A stretch of DNA of 34,065 nt from the IMG/VR virus record IMGVR_UViG_3300046794_000137, positions 1 through 34,065 of that record; one strand, given 5' to 3'. Shown here in pieces: positions 6,511 to 13,387 of the stretch. Position 1 is the stretch's first letter. Every line of letters begins with the position of its first letter. Below the pieces are notes generated by a model. That model was not told the DNA's origin. It saw only the letters and a program-made list of their open reading frames with translations, and made no database searches. The DNA is from a virus. The position numbers and the translations under genes are program-made.

Positions 6511-6986
6511 GTACTGCATCAGCGGTGTGGTGCTTCTGGTGCCTAATCCCCGCTTGCTGATCGCAGGTTTCGGTATCGAGTGTTGGCGGCGGGCTTCCCT
6601 GGTCATCCCTGCTTGATCAGCAGCGTTGCCTGGATGGTCGTTGGGTACTTACAACATGCGGAGTGCAGCCCTGTGCCAGTTGGGTTCCGAGGGAAGGAAT
6701 GGCACGCCACATGAGGTCCGGCGCTCCTCATTGCCGAGGCTCAGAGCGCTAATTCGATTCGTTGTCTCTCCCTTTCTGCCGCTGGGATTCGCGGGGCGCT
6801 CTGCATATCCGGGTCATTCGCTCGGTTCGGTAACCCTCGTCCGTCACAGGTTTTTCCCGTGTTCCCTTGGCCCCTCAATGGCTTCGAGACGGATCGCCGG
6901 TCGCCGGTAGAGGCAGTGCGGTCTGTTGTTTTTTGCGTTGATTGTTAAAGAGCGGTCGGGCCGCTGTGTAGCGTCTCGATGCGCTT
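6511..6986 (-). other. Long untranslated leader of the leftward operon
   Basis: Between the leftward promoter and the first gene lie about 560 bases in which I find no ORF with a ribosome binding site on either strand. The stretch contains the BoxA at 6941-6954 and a small hairpin just before it (6951-6965), and ends in the stem at 6482-6510. The remaining sequence looks non-coding and may fold. Confidence 0.5.
6941..6954 (-). promoter_or_regulatory. rRNA-type BoxA antitermination element
   Basis: On the minus strand the sequence reads CGCTCTTTAACAAT, matching the bacterial rRNA operon BoxA core GCTCTTTAACA. It lies about 30 bases downstream of the predicted leftward promoter, where lambda has nutL. 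BoxA in nascent RNA binds NusB/NusE and makes the elongation complex resistant to terminators. A short hairpin (AGCGG/CCGCT, 6951-6965) overlaps its 5' end. Confidence 0.75.
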
Positions 6987-7015
6987 AGTAAACAATACGT
7001 TTATAAACAGGTCAA
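6987..7015 (-). promoter_or_regulatory. Leftward early promoter PL
   Basis: On the minus strand, TTGACC (7015-7010) and TTTACT (6992-6987) are separated by exactly 17 bases, and the spacer contains the palindrome GTTTATAAAC. The layout mirrors PR on the other side of cI. CI or Cro bound at the operator would block it. Confidence 0.7.
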
Positions 7016-7038
7016 CACATTTTGTTTATTATGTTTAC
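6988..7038. promoter_or_regulatory. Left operator cluster OL
   Basis: Half-sites of the form GTTTA(T/C) occur at 6988-6993 (as GTAAAC), 6999-7008 (perfect palindrome GTTTATAAAC), 7024-7029 and 7033-7038. The same motif fills the region on the other side of cI (OR), which defines it as the repressor binding sequence. Confidence 0.75.
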
Positions 7039-7043
7039 AGGCC

Positions 7044-7067
7044 AAAAAAAACCCGCCAAAGGCGGGT
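7044..7067 (-). terminator. Intrinsic terminator of cI
   Basis: On the minus strand ACCCGCC (7067-7061) pairs with GGCGGGT (7057-7051) around a 3-base loop, followed by a run of eight T residues (7051-7044). It ends the repressor transcript before it enters OL/PL. Confidence 0.9.
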
Positions 7068-7117
7068 GGTTGTTACGGATTAGGAGTAGGCGCGACGTAG
7101 TGAATTTGTGCTGATCG

Positions 7118-7879
7118 CTAGCGGGCGAACATTCCCCACCAGAACACATGACCTAAAATCGTTAGATTTTGATCCTGCATATCCTGGAACGAATAGTCCT
7201 CATCAAGGTAGTCATCGCGGTTGAAGCTTCGCAGACGGATCCCGGCGGGCAATCTATAGACTTGCTTGATTCGCAGCTGGCCATTGTGATTGAGGGCGTA
7301 TAGGTCTCCGTCGACAATATCACCAAGAGAGTTTTTCCCGGTGTTGATGCCAACTGTGGCTCCGTCGCGAAGAACGGGCAGCATGCTGCTACCTCGGACC
7401 ACAACACATCGCGCTTTATCAAATTGAACGCCGTTCTGCCTCAAGCTTCGCTTGCCAAACCTCAGCTGAGCATTGTTGCCTTCTTCAATCGCAAAGCGGC
7501 CCGATCCAGCGGCCAGCTCAACCTCCCTCAAGAATGGAACGGACACCTCGTCATCCTCTAGCGGAGTGGAGTCATCCCATTCCCGTATTGGAACAACGCC
7601 AAGCGTAGACAGTTCGTCATTGATCTCCGTCTCCCGCCTCCAGGCGGCGCCGCTGAGGGAGTCAGCGTCTATTTGCGGGCCCTCTCCGGAATGCAGCCAT
7701 TCAATGAATACGCCCAGCCGGGTTGCTACCGGAAGCAGCGATTTTCCCGGAACTCCACGAATGAACCAGTTGTTCAGCGTCTGCGTAGATACGCCGAGCA
7801 TGGCTGCCATCTCGGTAGGACTGATTTGTCTGTTTTTCAGGATTTCCCTGAGGCGATCGCCGGAATGCTGAGTAGTCAT
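7118..7879 (-). CDS. cI: CI-type repressor, self-cleaving (S24/LexA-like)
   Basis: 253 residues. The N-terminal XRE helix-turn-helix (about 8-60, with SPTEMAAMLGVSTQTLNNW) would bind the flanking operators. The C-terminal S24 peptidase-like domain contains the Ala-Gly cleavage site (A124-G125 in ELAAGSG), the nucleophile Ser165 in RGSSM and the general-base Lys205 in RIKQVY, so it should self-cleave on RecA filaments after DNA damage and induce lytic growth. ATG 7879 is chosen; a TTG two codons earlier (7885) is also possible. No clear ribosome binding site precedes it and the start sits inside a GTTTATG half-site, so the maintenance transcript may be leaderless or nearly so, as for lambda cI. 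It is divergent from cro and flanked by OL and OR. Confidence 0.95.
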   Translation of the reverse strand: MTTQHSGDRLREILKNRQISPTEMAAMLGVSTQTLNNWFIRGVPGKSLLPVATRLGVFIEWLHSGEGPQIDADSLSGAAWRRETEINDELSTLGVVPIREWDDSTPLEDDEVSVPFLREVELAAGSGRFAIEEGNNAQLRFGKRSLRQNGVQFDKARCVVVRGSSMLPVLRDGATVGINTGKNSLGDIVDGDLYALNHNGQLRIKQVYRLPAGIRLRSFNRDDYLDEDYSFQDMQDQNLTILGHVFWWGMFAR

Positions 7880-7964
7880 AAACAAGAAGTTTACTGCCCT
7901 TGCGGTGTTTATTAAATAAACGTATCGTTGACGAATGTTTATTCGCCAGCGGCGGAATGTTTAT
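7878..7964. promoter_or_regulatory. Right operator cluster OR
   Basis: GTTTA(T/C) half-sites lie at 7878-7883 (reverse, overlapping the cI start), 7889-7894, 7907-7921 (15-base palindrome GTTTATTAAATAAAC), 7937-7942 and 7959-7964 (overlapping the cro start). The cluster covers the whole cI-cro gap. ATACGTTTAT, read on one strand or the other, is also shared exactly with OL. Confidence 0.8.
7900..7928 (+). promoter_or_regulatory. Rightward early promoter PR
   Basis: TTGCGG (7900-7905) and TATCGT (7923-7928) with 17-base spacing; the 15-base operator palindrome lies wholly in the spacer, exactly as at PL. The -35 match is weak, so the boxes are tentative, but a rightward promoter is required here for cro and the replication genes. 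Confidence 0.55.
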
Positions 7965-8163
7965 GAATCCCACACCCCTTGATCGCGCAATTTTGGCTGC
8001 CGGGTCCGGCAAGGCTTTGGCTGGGCTTCTCGGTGTTACCCCGATGGCCGTTTCCTATTGGAAGGTGAGGGGTATCCCAGCCCATCAAGCCATTGCAATT
8101 GAGAAGGCCACCGGCGTCCCGCGTCACGATCTAAGGCCTGATCTCTACCCAGCAGCTGCATGA
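7963..8163 (+). CDS. cro: Cro-like repressor (YdaS/Cro family HTH)
   Basis: 66 residues comprising essentially one helix-turn-helix domain (LDRAILAAGSGKALAGLLGV, then TPMAVSYWKVRGIPAHQAI), the pattern of the YdaS/Cro group of lambdoid phages. It should bind the same operators as CI and favour lytic development. ATG 7963 is chosen because GGCGGA is 6 bases upstream; ATG 7957 is too close to it. It is divergent from cI, the first gene of the right operon, and followed by a possible attenuator hairpin. Confidence 0.9.
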   Translation: MNPTPLDRAILAAGSGKALAGLLGVTPMAVSYWKVRGIPAHQAIAIEKATGVPRHDLRPDLYPAAA

Positions 8164-8172
8164 GCCGCTGGT

Positions 8173-8203
8173 AAAGCCATGGTGAGGCTTTCGGCAGCGC
8201 TGC
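8173..8203 (+). terminator. Possible tR1-like hairpins between cro and cII
   Basis: AAAGCC (8173-8178) pairs with GGCTTT (8186-8191), immediately followed by the 10-bp palindrome GCAGCGCTGC (8194-8203). There is no strong U-run, so it would be a weak terminator or pause, in the position of lambda tR1. Confidence 0.4.
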
Positions 8204-8232
8204 AACACTAAAAATGCAACGAGGTTTTACGA

Positions 8233-8655
8233 ATGGAAAGTTTTCTAAAGGCCTGCCACGACGCTGTGAAGGATGCAGAAACCAAGAAATTAGCGGCTCT
8301 TATGAACATGCCTCACGTCAGCTTGCTACAGCGTTCAAATTCAGAGAACGACGCACATTGGTTCAACGTAAAGCATCTCTACGCACTGCTCCTGCACTCA
8401 GGCGATATGCGTCCACTCGCGGCTCTAGCCGACGAGTTCGGTTACTCGATCATCAAAGTTGAGCAGCCCGCTGCAATAGGAGTGCACCCGGCCTTGAGCA
8501 AAGTTTCGCTCGAGATATCGGAGCTGACCGTGGAGACGCACAACGCGATGGACGATGGCCGAATAGACCAGATCGAGCGTGCCCGAATCCTCCGGGAAAT
8601 TGATCACGCCGAGCAGGCGCTGGCGCAGCTGAAGGCGTCGGTAAAGGCCGCTTGA
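8233..8655 (+). CDS. CII-like phage regulator (CP76 family)
   Basis: 140 residues. The N-terminal two thirds match the pattern of the P2/186-type CII (CP76) regulators: KKLAALMNMPHVSLLQRSN, then HLYALLLHSGDMRPLAALADEFGY, a DNA-binding domain followed by a helical C-terminus (EIDHAEQALAQLKASVKAA). It probably activates lysogeny-promoting transcription early after infection. GAGG lies about 10 bases before the ATG. It is second in the right operon, with a strong terminator right after it. Confidence 0.85.
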   Translation: MESFLKACHDAVKDAETKKLAALMNMPHVSLLQRSNSENDAHWFNVKHLYALLLHSGDMRPLAALADEFGYSIIKVEQPAAIGVHPALSKVSLEISELTVETHNAMDDGRIDQIERARILREIDHAEQALAQLKASVKAA

Positions 8656-8670
8656 ATTCCAGGCACAAAA

Positions 8671-8694
8671 AAGCCGGTGGCTAGACCGGCTTCT
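8671..8694 (+). terminator. Intrinsic terminator after cII-like gene
   Basis: AAGCCGGT (8671-8678) and ACCGGCTT (8685-8692) form a perfect 8-bp stem, with A-rich sequence before and TTCTTC after. It may work in both directions. Replication genes downstream would need read-through or antitermination. Confidence 0.7.
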
Positions 8695-8718
8695 TCAACA
8701 ACACTCTTGAGGCCGATT

Positions 8719-9468
8719 ATGCACGCGACAACCTTCCCACACAATAGCCCGACTGACTCGTCAGTTTTCCCGGCGGCGCCGAATCTTACGCGACAGGTCA
8801 TGTCGTCACGCGAGATCGCGGAGCTGACCGGGAAGCAGCACAAGAATATCCGCCGCGACATCCTGGCGATGCTCGCTGACCTGAAAGTCGATGCGCTCAG
8901 TTTTGAGCGCACCTACAAAGATGCGCAAAACCGGAACCAGGCCGAGTATCTACTCGACCGCGAGCACACCGACTGCCTGCTGACCGGTTACAGCGCCGAG
9001 CTGCGCATGAAGGTGATCCGCCGCTGGCGTGAGCTTGAAGCGCGGGTCATCGGCCACGTCCAGATTCCCGCCGACTTTGCCCAGGCACTGCGCCTGGCCG
9101 CCGATCAAGTCGAGCACAGCCGACAGCTGCAGGAGGTCATCGACAGGCAGGCGCCCAAGGTTGCAGCGATTCAGCGTCTGGCCGCCGCCGAGGGCGCCAT
9201 CTGCATTACCGACGCTGCGAAGCACCTGGGCATTTCCCCATCCAAGCTTTTTGACTGGATGCAGGCCAACCGCTGGCTTTACCGCCGTGGCGGGTCCACA
9301 CGCTGGATCGCCATGCAGCCGCGCATTCGCTCCGGCTACCTGAAACACAAAGTGACCGCACTCAAGCTCGACACCGAAACCGGTATCGAGCGCGCTGCGT
9401 TTCAACCTCTCGTAACCCCGAAAGGCCTTGCGTGCTTGGCTGAAAAGAACATTGGAGCTGCGCAGTGA
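8719..9468 (+). CDS. Rha-type regulator with KilAC antirepressor domain
   Basis: 249 residues from ATG 8719, which has GAGG 7-10 bases upstream; the longer frame to 8677 would start in the terminator. N-terminal Rha domain (about 25-110: MSSREIAELTGKQHKNIRRDI, then a Leu-Leu-rich segment ending YSAELRMKVIRRW) and a C-terminal KilAC/antirepressor domain (about 150-240: GAICITDAAKHLGISPSKLF then WLYRRGGSTRWIA). Proteins of this architecture act as phage antirepressors or modulate lytic growth by DNA binding or by binding a repressor. Its stop overlaps the O-like gene start (GTGA). Confidence 0.9.
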   Translation: MHATTFPHNSPTDSSVFPAAPNLTRQVMSSREIAELTGKQHKNIRRDILAMLADLKVDALSFERTYKDAQNRNQAEYLLDREHTDCLLTGYSAELRMKVIRRWRELEARVIGHVQIPADFAQALRLAADQVEHSRQLQEVIDRQAPKVAAIQRLAAAEGAICITDAAKHLGISPSKLFDWMQANRWLYRRGGSTRWIAMQPRIRSGYLKHKVTALKLDTETGIERAAFQPLVTPKGLACLAEKNIGAAQ

Positions 9469-10253
9469 GCGTTCAAGCAATGACCTGGGCGATGGATATC
9501 CCGACGTCCTCCCTGGATAACCCCGCCGCGCGGCACGTCTTGCTGTGCATGGCCAACTATGCCGGACCTGAAGGCCGTGGAGCCTTTCCGTCTGCGGCGA
9601 CTATCTCGAAACAGACAGGCCTTTCGGAACGCACGGTCCGCCTGAAATTGGATGAACTGGAGAAGGCCGGGTGGATCGCCGAGGGCAATCAGGCAATCGC
9701 TGCTGCCTACATCGACCGCCGCGACCGCCGCCCCGTGGTGTATGACCTTCAGCTAAAGCGGGGTGCAAATGCTGCACCCCGTAAAGATCGGGGTGCAGAT
9801 GACCGCACGGGGTGCAGCTCACAACCGAACGGGGTGCAGGAAAACGCAGAACGGGGTGCAGCAGCTGCACCCAATACACCATTGAACCATCAAGGAACCG
9901 AAGAGCAGCAGCAGCGCGAGGTTTCGGACTTGATCGGCCGACAGGACCAGCAGGCCATCGATGATCTGGACAACCGCCAGCGGTACGCCATGTTCGCTGA
10001 GTGGTCGCCGAACAGCCGTTACCTGATCGCCCAGGCCCAGATCGCTGGGGTCAAGCCAACCGAAATCCCTGACTCGGTCGTGAAATCGTTCATGGGTTTC
10101 TTCGCCGCCAAGCCTGACACCGTGGACACGGCGGCGGGTTGGTGTCGTCGGCTGGTTGCCTGGTTTATTCGTGAGCGAGCCCAGGATGCGGTTGAAGTCG
10201 AGAACGAGACACCGGCACCGAGCAATTGGGCCGCGAAGGGGGTGACGCTGTGA
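9465..10253 (+). CDS. Lambda O-like replication initiator
   Basis: 262 residues with GTG start (GGAG 9-12 bases upstream, overlapping the previous stop). The N-terminal winged-helix/HTH_36 domain (about 1-95, with FPSAATISKQTGLSERTVRLKLDELEKAGW cut into the usual two helices) should bind the origin iterons. A low-complexity linker (about 99-150, rich in Gly, Ala, Gln, Arg) is encoded by the iterons themselves. The C-terminal part (about 160-250, FAEWSPNSRYLIAQAQIAGV) resembles the DnaT/O C-terminal domain that contacts the helicase loader. The next gene is P-like, as in lambda O-P. Confidence 0.9.
   Translation: MSVQAMTWAMDIPTSSLDNPAARHVLLCMANYAGPEGRGAFPSAATISKQTGLSERTVRLKLDELEKAGWIAEGNQAIAAAYIDRRDRRPVVYDLQLKRGANAAPRKDRGADDRTGCSSQPNGVQENAERGAAAAPNTPLNHQGTEEQQQREVSDLIGRQDQQAIDDLDNRQRYAMFAEWSPNSRYLIAQAQIAGVKPTEIPDSVVKSFMGFFAAKPDTVDTAAGWCRRLVAWFIRERAQDAVEVENETPAPSNWAAKGVTL
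9759..9872 (+). repeat. Iteron array: probable replication origin inside O-like gene
   Basis: CGGGGTGCA occurs as five direct copies at 9759-9767, 9789-9797, 9808-9816, 9830-9838 and 9852-9860, with an exact inverted copy at 9773-9781 and a partial inverted copy at 9866-9872. The last three direct copies are 22 bases apart. The copies fall in all three reading frames of the host gene, so selection is on DNA and not protein. The lambda ori likewise lies inside gene O. Confidence 0.85.
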
Positions 10254-10921
10254 GTGGTCCAATCCGCGCTGGTTACCTGGTTGAGCATCGGCAGGCTGAC
10301 CCAACCTACAGCTATGCACCTGCGGTGCAGGTCGAGATTGATCCTGCCACCCAGCAAATTATCGACGAACTGTTCCTCCGGCTTCAGGGCGCCTGCGGCG
10401 CTTGGCGTCAGTCCTGGCCAAATCAAACAATCATGGACGCTTCGAAGCTCGAGTGGTTGGCGGAGTTCATGCGCTCCGGCATCACATCAATGGACCAGTT
10501 ACGCTACGGTATGCGAATGGTCAGTGCCAGCAAGTCTGCATTCGTGCCAGCTCCCGGTGTGTTCGTGAGTTGGTGCTTCGCCCCTGAGGGACTTGGGCTG
10601 CCGAGCGTTGAGACCGCGTATTTACAGGCGCTGCGCAACTCTCACCCAGGCATGGAAGGGCGCGGAAAGTGGTTTCACCCTGCGATCTATCACGCCGCCG
10701 CTGCCGCCGGGTTTCTGAGCCTGCAAACGCTTCCCAGGGAGCTTGGTATTGCTCGATTCGAGCAGAAGTATCAGGACCAGTGCCGGAAGATCTGGCGCGG
10801 TGAAGAGATACCGCCTGTACCGGTCGCGCAAATAGCAGCGCCGGGGAAGTCATGCACCGAGGAAGTTGGCAAGAAAGCCCTTGCCGAGATGCGCGCTCGC
10901 TGTGGAGGTGCCCGTGGCTGA
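10250..10921 (+). CDS. Lambda P-like helicase loader
   Basis: 223 residues starting at GTG 10250, which overlaps the O stop (GTGA) and has AGGGGG upstream. Conserved lambda P-family features: IDELFLRLQGACGAWRQSWP (about 42-61), KLEWLAEFMRSGITSMDQLRYG, then FVPAPGVFVSWC. The protein would recruit host DnaB helicase to the O-iteron complex. The C-terminal third is more variable and basic. It ends 8 bases inside the next small gene. Confidence 0.88.
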   Translation: MSGPIRAGYLVEHRQADPTYSYAPAVQVEIDPATQQIIDELFLRLQGACGAWRQSWPNQTIMDASKLEWLAEFMRSGITSMDQLRYGMRMVSASKSAFVPAPGVFVSWCFAPEGLGLPSVETAYLQALRNSHPGMEGRGKWFHPAIYHAAAAAGFLSLQTLPRELGIARFEQKYQDQCRKIWRGEEIPPVPVAQIAAPGKSCTEEVGKKALAEMRARCGGARG

Positions 10922-11123
10922 TCGACGCCTGGCTATTCCCGAGATCGATACCTACCGTTTTGCGGTGTTCTGCTGCTCGTTCAAGGTGGATCTTGGATCG
11001 ACACCTGATCATGCCTTGGCATTGTTCGTTGATGCTGCCATGGCCAAGCGTTACGGGGCCTGGATGTGGCCGAACACCTTCGAAGTTGTCGACGTGGTCA
11101 CGGGGAAGTCGGTATGCGCGTGA
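10914..11123 (+). CDS. Small hypothetical protein (69 aa)
   Basis: GTG start at 10914 with GGAGG 7 bases upstream; it overlaps the P-like gene by 8 bases and the nuclease gene by 10. Starts VADRRLAIPEIDTYRF, with a middle containing DLGSTPDHALALFVDAAMAKRYGAW; compact and soluble. It sits among recombination and replication functions like the nin-region genes of lambda. Family not recognised. Confidence 0.7.
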   Translation: MADRRLAIPEIDTYRFAVFCCSFKVDLGSTPDHALALFVDAAMAKRYGAWMWPNTFEVVDVVTGKSVCA

Positions 11124-11416
11124 CCTCGAAGAAGCTTCGCGCATCGGCCAACGGGCAAGAGTGCACTGTTCGCATCCCGGGCACCTGCAACCACAACCCC
11201 GAAACGACTGTGCTTGCACATTTGCCTTGCGGGCAGAAGGGCATGGGCATGAAGGGCTTCGACACCGTCGCGGTATATGCCTGCAGCGCCTGTCACGACG
11301 CCATCGATGGGCGAGCCGCGGGCGAGGTCGACTGGCAGGACATGCCTCGCGCAATCGCAGAAACCCATGAGGCGCTGATCAGGGCCGGAATTCTCACTGT
11401 GAAGGGGGCTGCATGA
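11114..11416 (+). CDS. YbcO-type nuclease domain protein (DUF1364)
   Basis: 100 residues from ATG 11114. It carries the DUF1364/YbcO signature: KLRASANGQECTVRIPGTC at the N-terminus, NHNPETTVLAHL, and YACSACHDAIDGR (about residues 55-67), giving Cys and His residues of an HNH-like metal site. YbcO of the E. coli DLP12 prophage is a structurally known member with a nuclease-like fold. It probably acts in phage recombination or DNA repair; it lies next to RusA. Confidence 0.85.
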   Translation: MRVTSKKLRASANGQECTVRIPGTCNHNPETTVLAHLPCGQKGMGMKGFDTVAVYACSACHDAIDGRAAGEVDWQDMPRAIAETHEALIRAGILTVKGAA

Positions 11417-11775
11417 GCGACCTCATGTTGCCGTGGCCACCTAAGGTGCTGAGCCCCAACGCTCGAGCGCACTGGGCAACTAAAAGCCGAGCGGCGAAGG
11501 CATACCGGGCTGCCTGCTTTCTGCTGTGCCGCCAGGCCGCTTTGGCGGTGCCCGCCGGCCGGGCGCTGCTCTCGCTTGAGTTCATCCCGCCTGACCGGCG
11601 CCGCCGAGACGATGACAACTGCATCGCCGCGTTCAAGTCTGGGCGAGACGGCGTGGCCGAGGCCCTGGGCATCGATGACAGCCGATTTGTGACCCAGCTG
11701 CAGATCAGCGCTGAAACCATCAAGGGCGGTGCCGTGCGGGTTCGCATCTCCGATTACATCGAGGGCAATGCATGA
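11413..11775 (+). CDS. rusA: RusA Holliday junction resolvase
   Basis: 120 residues, ATGA-coupled to the gene before. RusA family features: N-terminal LPWPPKVLSPNARAHW, catalytic acidic cluster RRDDDNCIAAFKSGRDG (D66-D68, K75), and a later LGIDDSRF with the other acidic residues. RusA dimers cut four-way junctions symmetrically during phage recombination and clear DNA for packaging. Length agrees with E. coli RusA (120 aa). Confidence 0.95.
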   Translation: MSDLMLPWPPKVLSPNARAHWATKSRAAKAYRAACFLLCRQAALAVPAGRALLSLEFIPPDRRRRDDDNCIAAFKSGRDGVAEALGIDDSRFVTQLQISAETIKGGAVRVRISDYIEGNA

Positions 11776-13061
11776 GCACCGCCGCACTCAAAATCACCGA
11801 CGCCGAAATCAAGCGGCAGGCCGCCGGCTCTGTCCGGGATTTGCGGGATATCGAGAATCGTGGGCTGTACCTGCGCTTTGCTCAACGTCGCGCCCGGGCG
11901 TCGTGGTATCTGGTCCTGCAGGGCAAGTGGAACCTGATTGGCAGCTTTCCAGACCTCACGGCAAAGCAGGTCGTCGCGGCACTGCCGGGGATTCGCCTGC
12001 GGCTCGATGCCGGTGCCGGGTCGACACTCTCCAAGTGGGTGACCACCCGGGAGCTGCTGGACTGGTTCGCCGAGCGGTATTCGCGTGATCGAAGCCTATC
12101 GAAAAAGCGCAAGGACACTAGTGCTTCGATGCTCAAGTGTCACCTCGTACCGTGCTTGGGAAAAGTTGCCTTGGCCAGCGTCGACAAGGCCACGATTGAT
12201 AGCCAGTTGATTTGGCCGATGCAGCAAAGCGTTGAAATTGACTACGTTCGATCGGCATTCCAGCTGCTCGCGCTGGCCTTTCGGCAGGCGTTCAAACTCC
12301 GGCTGATCTCGGAAAATCCCATGAAAGACATGAAGTTCAAAGACTTCTCGACGGCCAAGGTCGGGATCAAGCCGTCGCGGCTGCGCGGCACCCAGCTGCA
12401 GGACCTGCTGGCGAGCTTGGCGGCCGTGATCGCGGACAGCCCGCACGACGGCATGCTGGCCATGATGATGCTCTGCCACGGCACGCGAATCGGCGAAACC
12501 CGGCAAGCCCGCTGGTCACACATCAGCTTGGCTGAGCGTGAGTGGTTCATCCCGGGCGAGCACACCAAAACCGGCGTCGAGCATCACCTGCCACTTACTG
12601 AGCAGGTTCGGCATCTGCTGATGTGGTACCGGGACCGGCAGCAGGCCACTGGCTACGACGGGCAGTTCCTGTTCCCTGGGCGCAGCGGTGGAGGTCTCAG
12701 CGAGGGCAGGGCCAGCGCCGTGTTCTCCCGTGTCGGCAAGGGCGAGTGGACCAGCCACGACCTGCGCAAACTCGCTCGCACCTGCTGGGCAGATATCGGC
12801 ATCGACCATCTGATTGGTGAGCTGCTGATCAACCACGCCATGGGCCACAACGTGAAGGTCTACGTCCAATCCGGCGTGATGGATCGCAAACGCGATGCCC
12901 TGGAGAAGTGGCACGCCCATCTAGACGAGAAGGGCATGACCCTTATTCACGCATTGACCGGCTTTAGATTCGAAGATTCTGATAACTCGCTACAGCCCAC
13001 GGATAACGTGGCTTTGCGGGCAGTTGCCAACACCACCATAGGCGAGGTTTCAAAAGCATGA
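11772..13061 (+). CDS. Tyrosine site-specific recombinase (phage integrase)
   Basis: 429 residues, ATGA-coupled to rusA. N-terminal arm-binding-like part (about 5-75), core-binding helices (about 90-190), then the catalytic domain with R239 (HGTRIGE), K266 (HTKTG), H329 and R332 (SHDLRKLAR), H355 (NHAMGH) and nucleophile Y364 (VKVYVQS). All catalytic positions are present. It would join attP and attB or resolve phage DNA. Oddly it lies in the early-right operon between rusA and the Q-like gene, not at a prophage end, so it would be transcribed from PR. No tRNA-like attachment sequence was seen next to it. Confidence 0.93.
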   Translation: MSTAALKITDAEIKRQAAGSVRDLRDIENRGLYLRFAQRRARASWYLVLQGKWNLIGSFPDLTAKQVVAALPGIRLRLDAGAGSTLSKWVTTRELLDWFAERYSRDRSLSKKRKDTSASMLKCHLVPCLGKVALASVDKATIDSQLIWPMQQSVEIDYVRSAFQLLALAFRQAFKLRLISENPMKDMKFKDFSTAKVGIKPSRLRGTQLQDLLASLAAVIADSPHDGMLAMMMLCHGTRIGETRQARWSHISLAEREWFIPGEHTKTGVEHHLPLTEQVRHLLMWYRDRQQATGYDGQFLFPGRSGGGLSEGRASAVFSRVGKGEWTSHDLRKLARTCWADIGIDHLIGELLINHAMGHNVKVYVQSGVMDRKRDALEKWHAHLDEKGMTLIHALTGFRFEDSDNSLQPTDNVALRAVANTTIGEVSKA

Positions 13062-13384
13062 AAAAGAGCCATGGCCCTGACCTTCGCCGCCGAGTGATCC
13101 CGCTCAAGACCTGCGCTATGTGCCGTGGTCGCGCCGTCGTCAAAGGTGTTTTCCACGAACTGGACTGCATCGCCTGCAATGCATCTGGGTGGGTGCGGCA
13201 GGACAACGGTGCCGCGCTCGACCACCGGGAGTTGGTCACGCAACTGAGCTTCAACCTTCGCAAAGTCACGCAGCAGCTCGAGCAGTTTGTCGATATGAGC
13301 CAGACCGTCGACGCTGCCACGGCCAAGCATTACGAACAGAACAACCGCCTGGGTGCAGGCGGAACGCATTACACAGGGGACTGA
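13058..13384 (+). CDS. Small zinc-finger protein
   Basis: 108 residues, ATGA-coupled to the integrase gene. CAMCRGRAVVKG and CIACNASGW form a CxxCxG...CxxCxxxG pair as in DnaJ-type zinc fingers (residues about 19-45), followed by a helical region (ELVTQLSFNLRKVTQQLEQF). Small zinc-finger proteins of this kind commonly precede late antiterminators in Pseudomonas and lambdoid phages. The role is unknown; nucleic-acid or RNA polymerase contact is possible. Confidence 0.75.
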   Translation: MKKSHGPDLRRRVIPLKTCAMCRGRAVVKGVFHELDCIACNASGWVRQDNGAALDHRELVTQLSFNLRKVTQQLEQFVDMSQTVDAATAKHYEQNNRLGAGGTHYTGD

Positions 13385-13387
13385 ACC

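Noticed and set aside
6626-6910. 94-aa plus-strand open frame in the left leader
   Set aside because: No ribosome binding site, no domain, and it would be transcribed against PL through its leader.
9759-9872. Could the regularly spaced repeats be a CRISPR array?
   Set aside because: The repeats are 9 bases, too short, spacers are only 10-21 bases, they lie inside a coding gene, and no cas genes are present; an iteron origin explains them.
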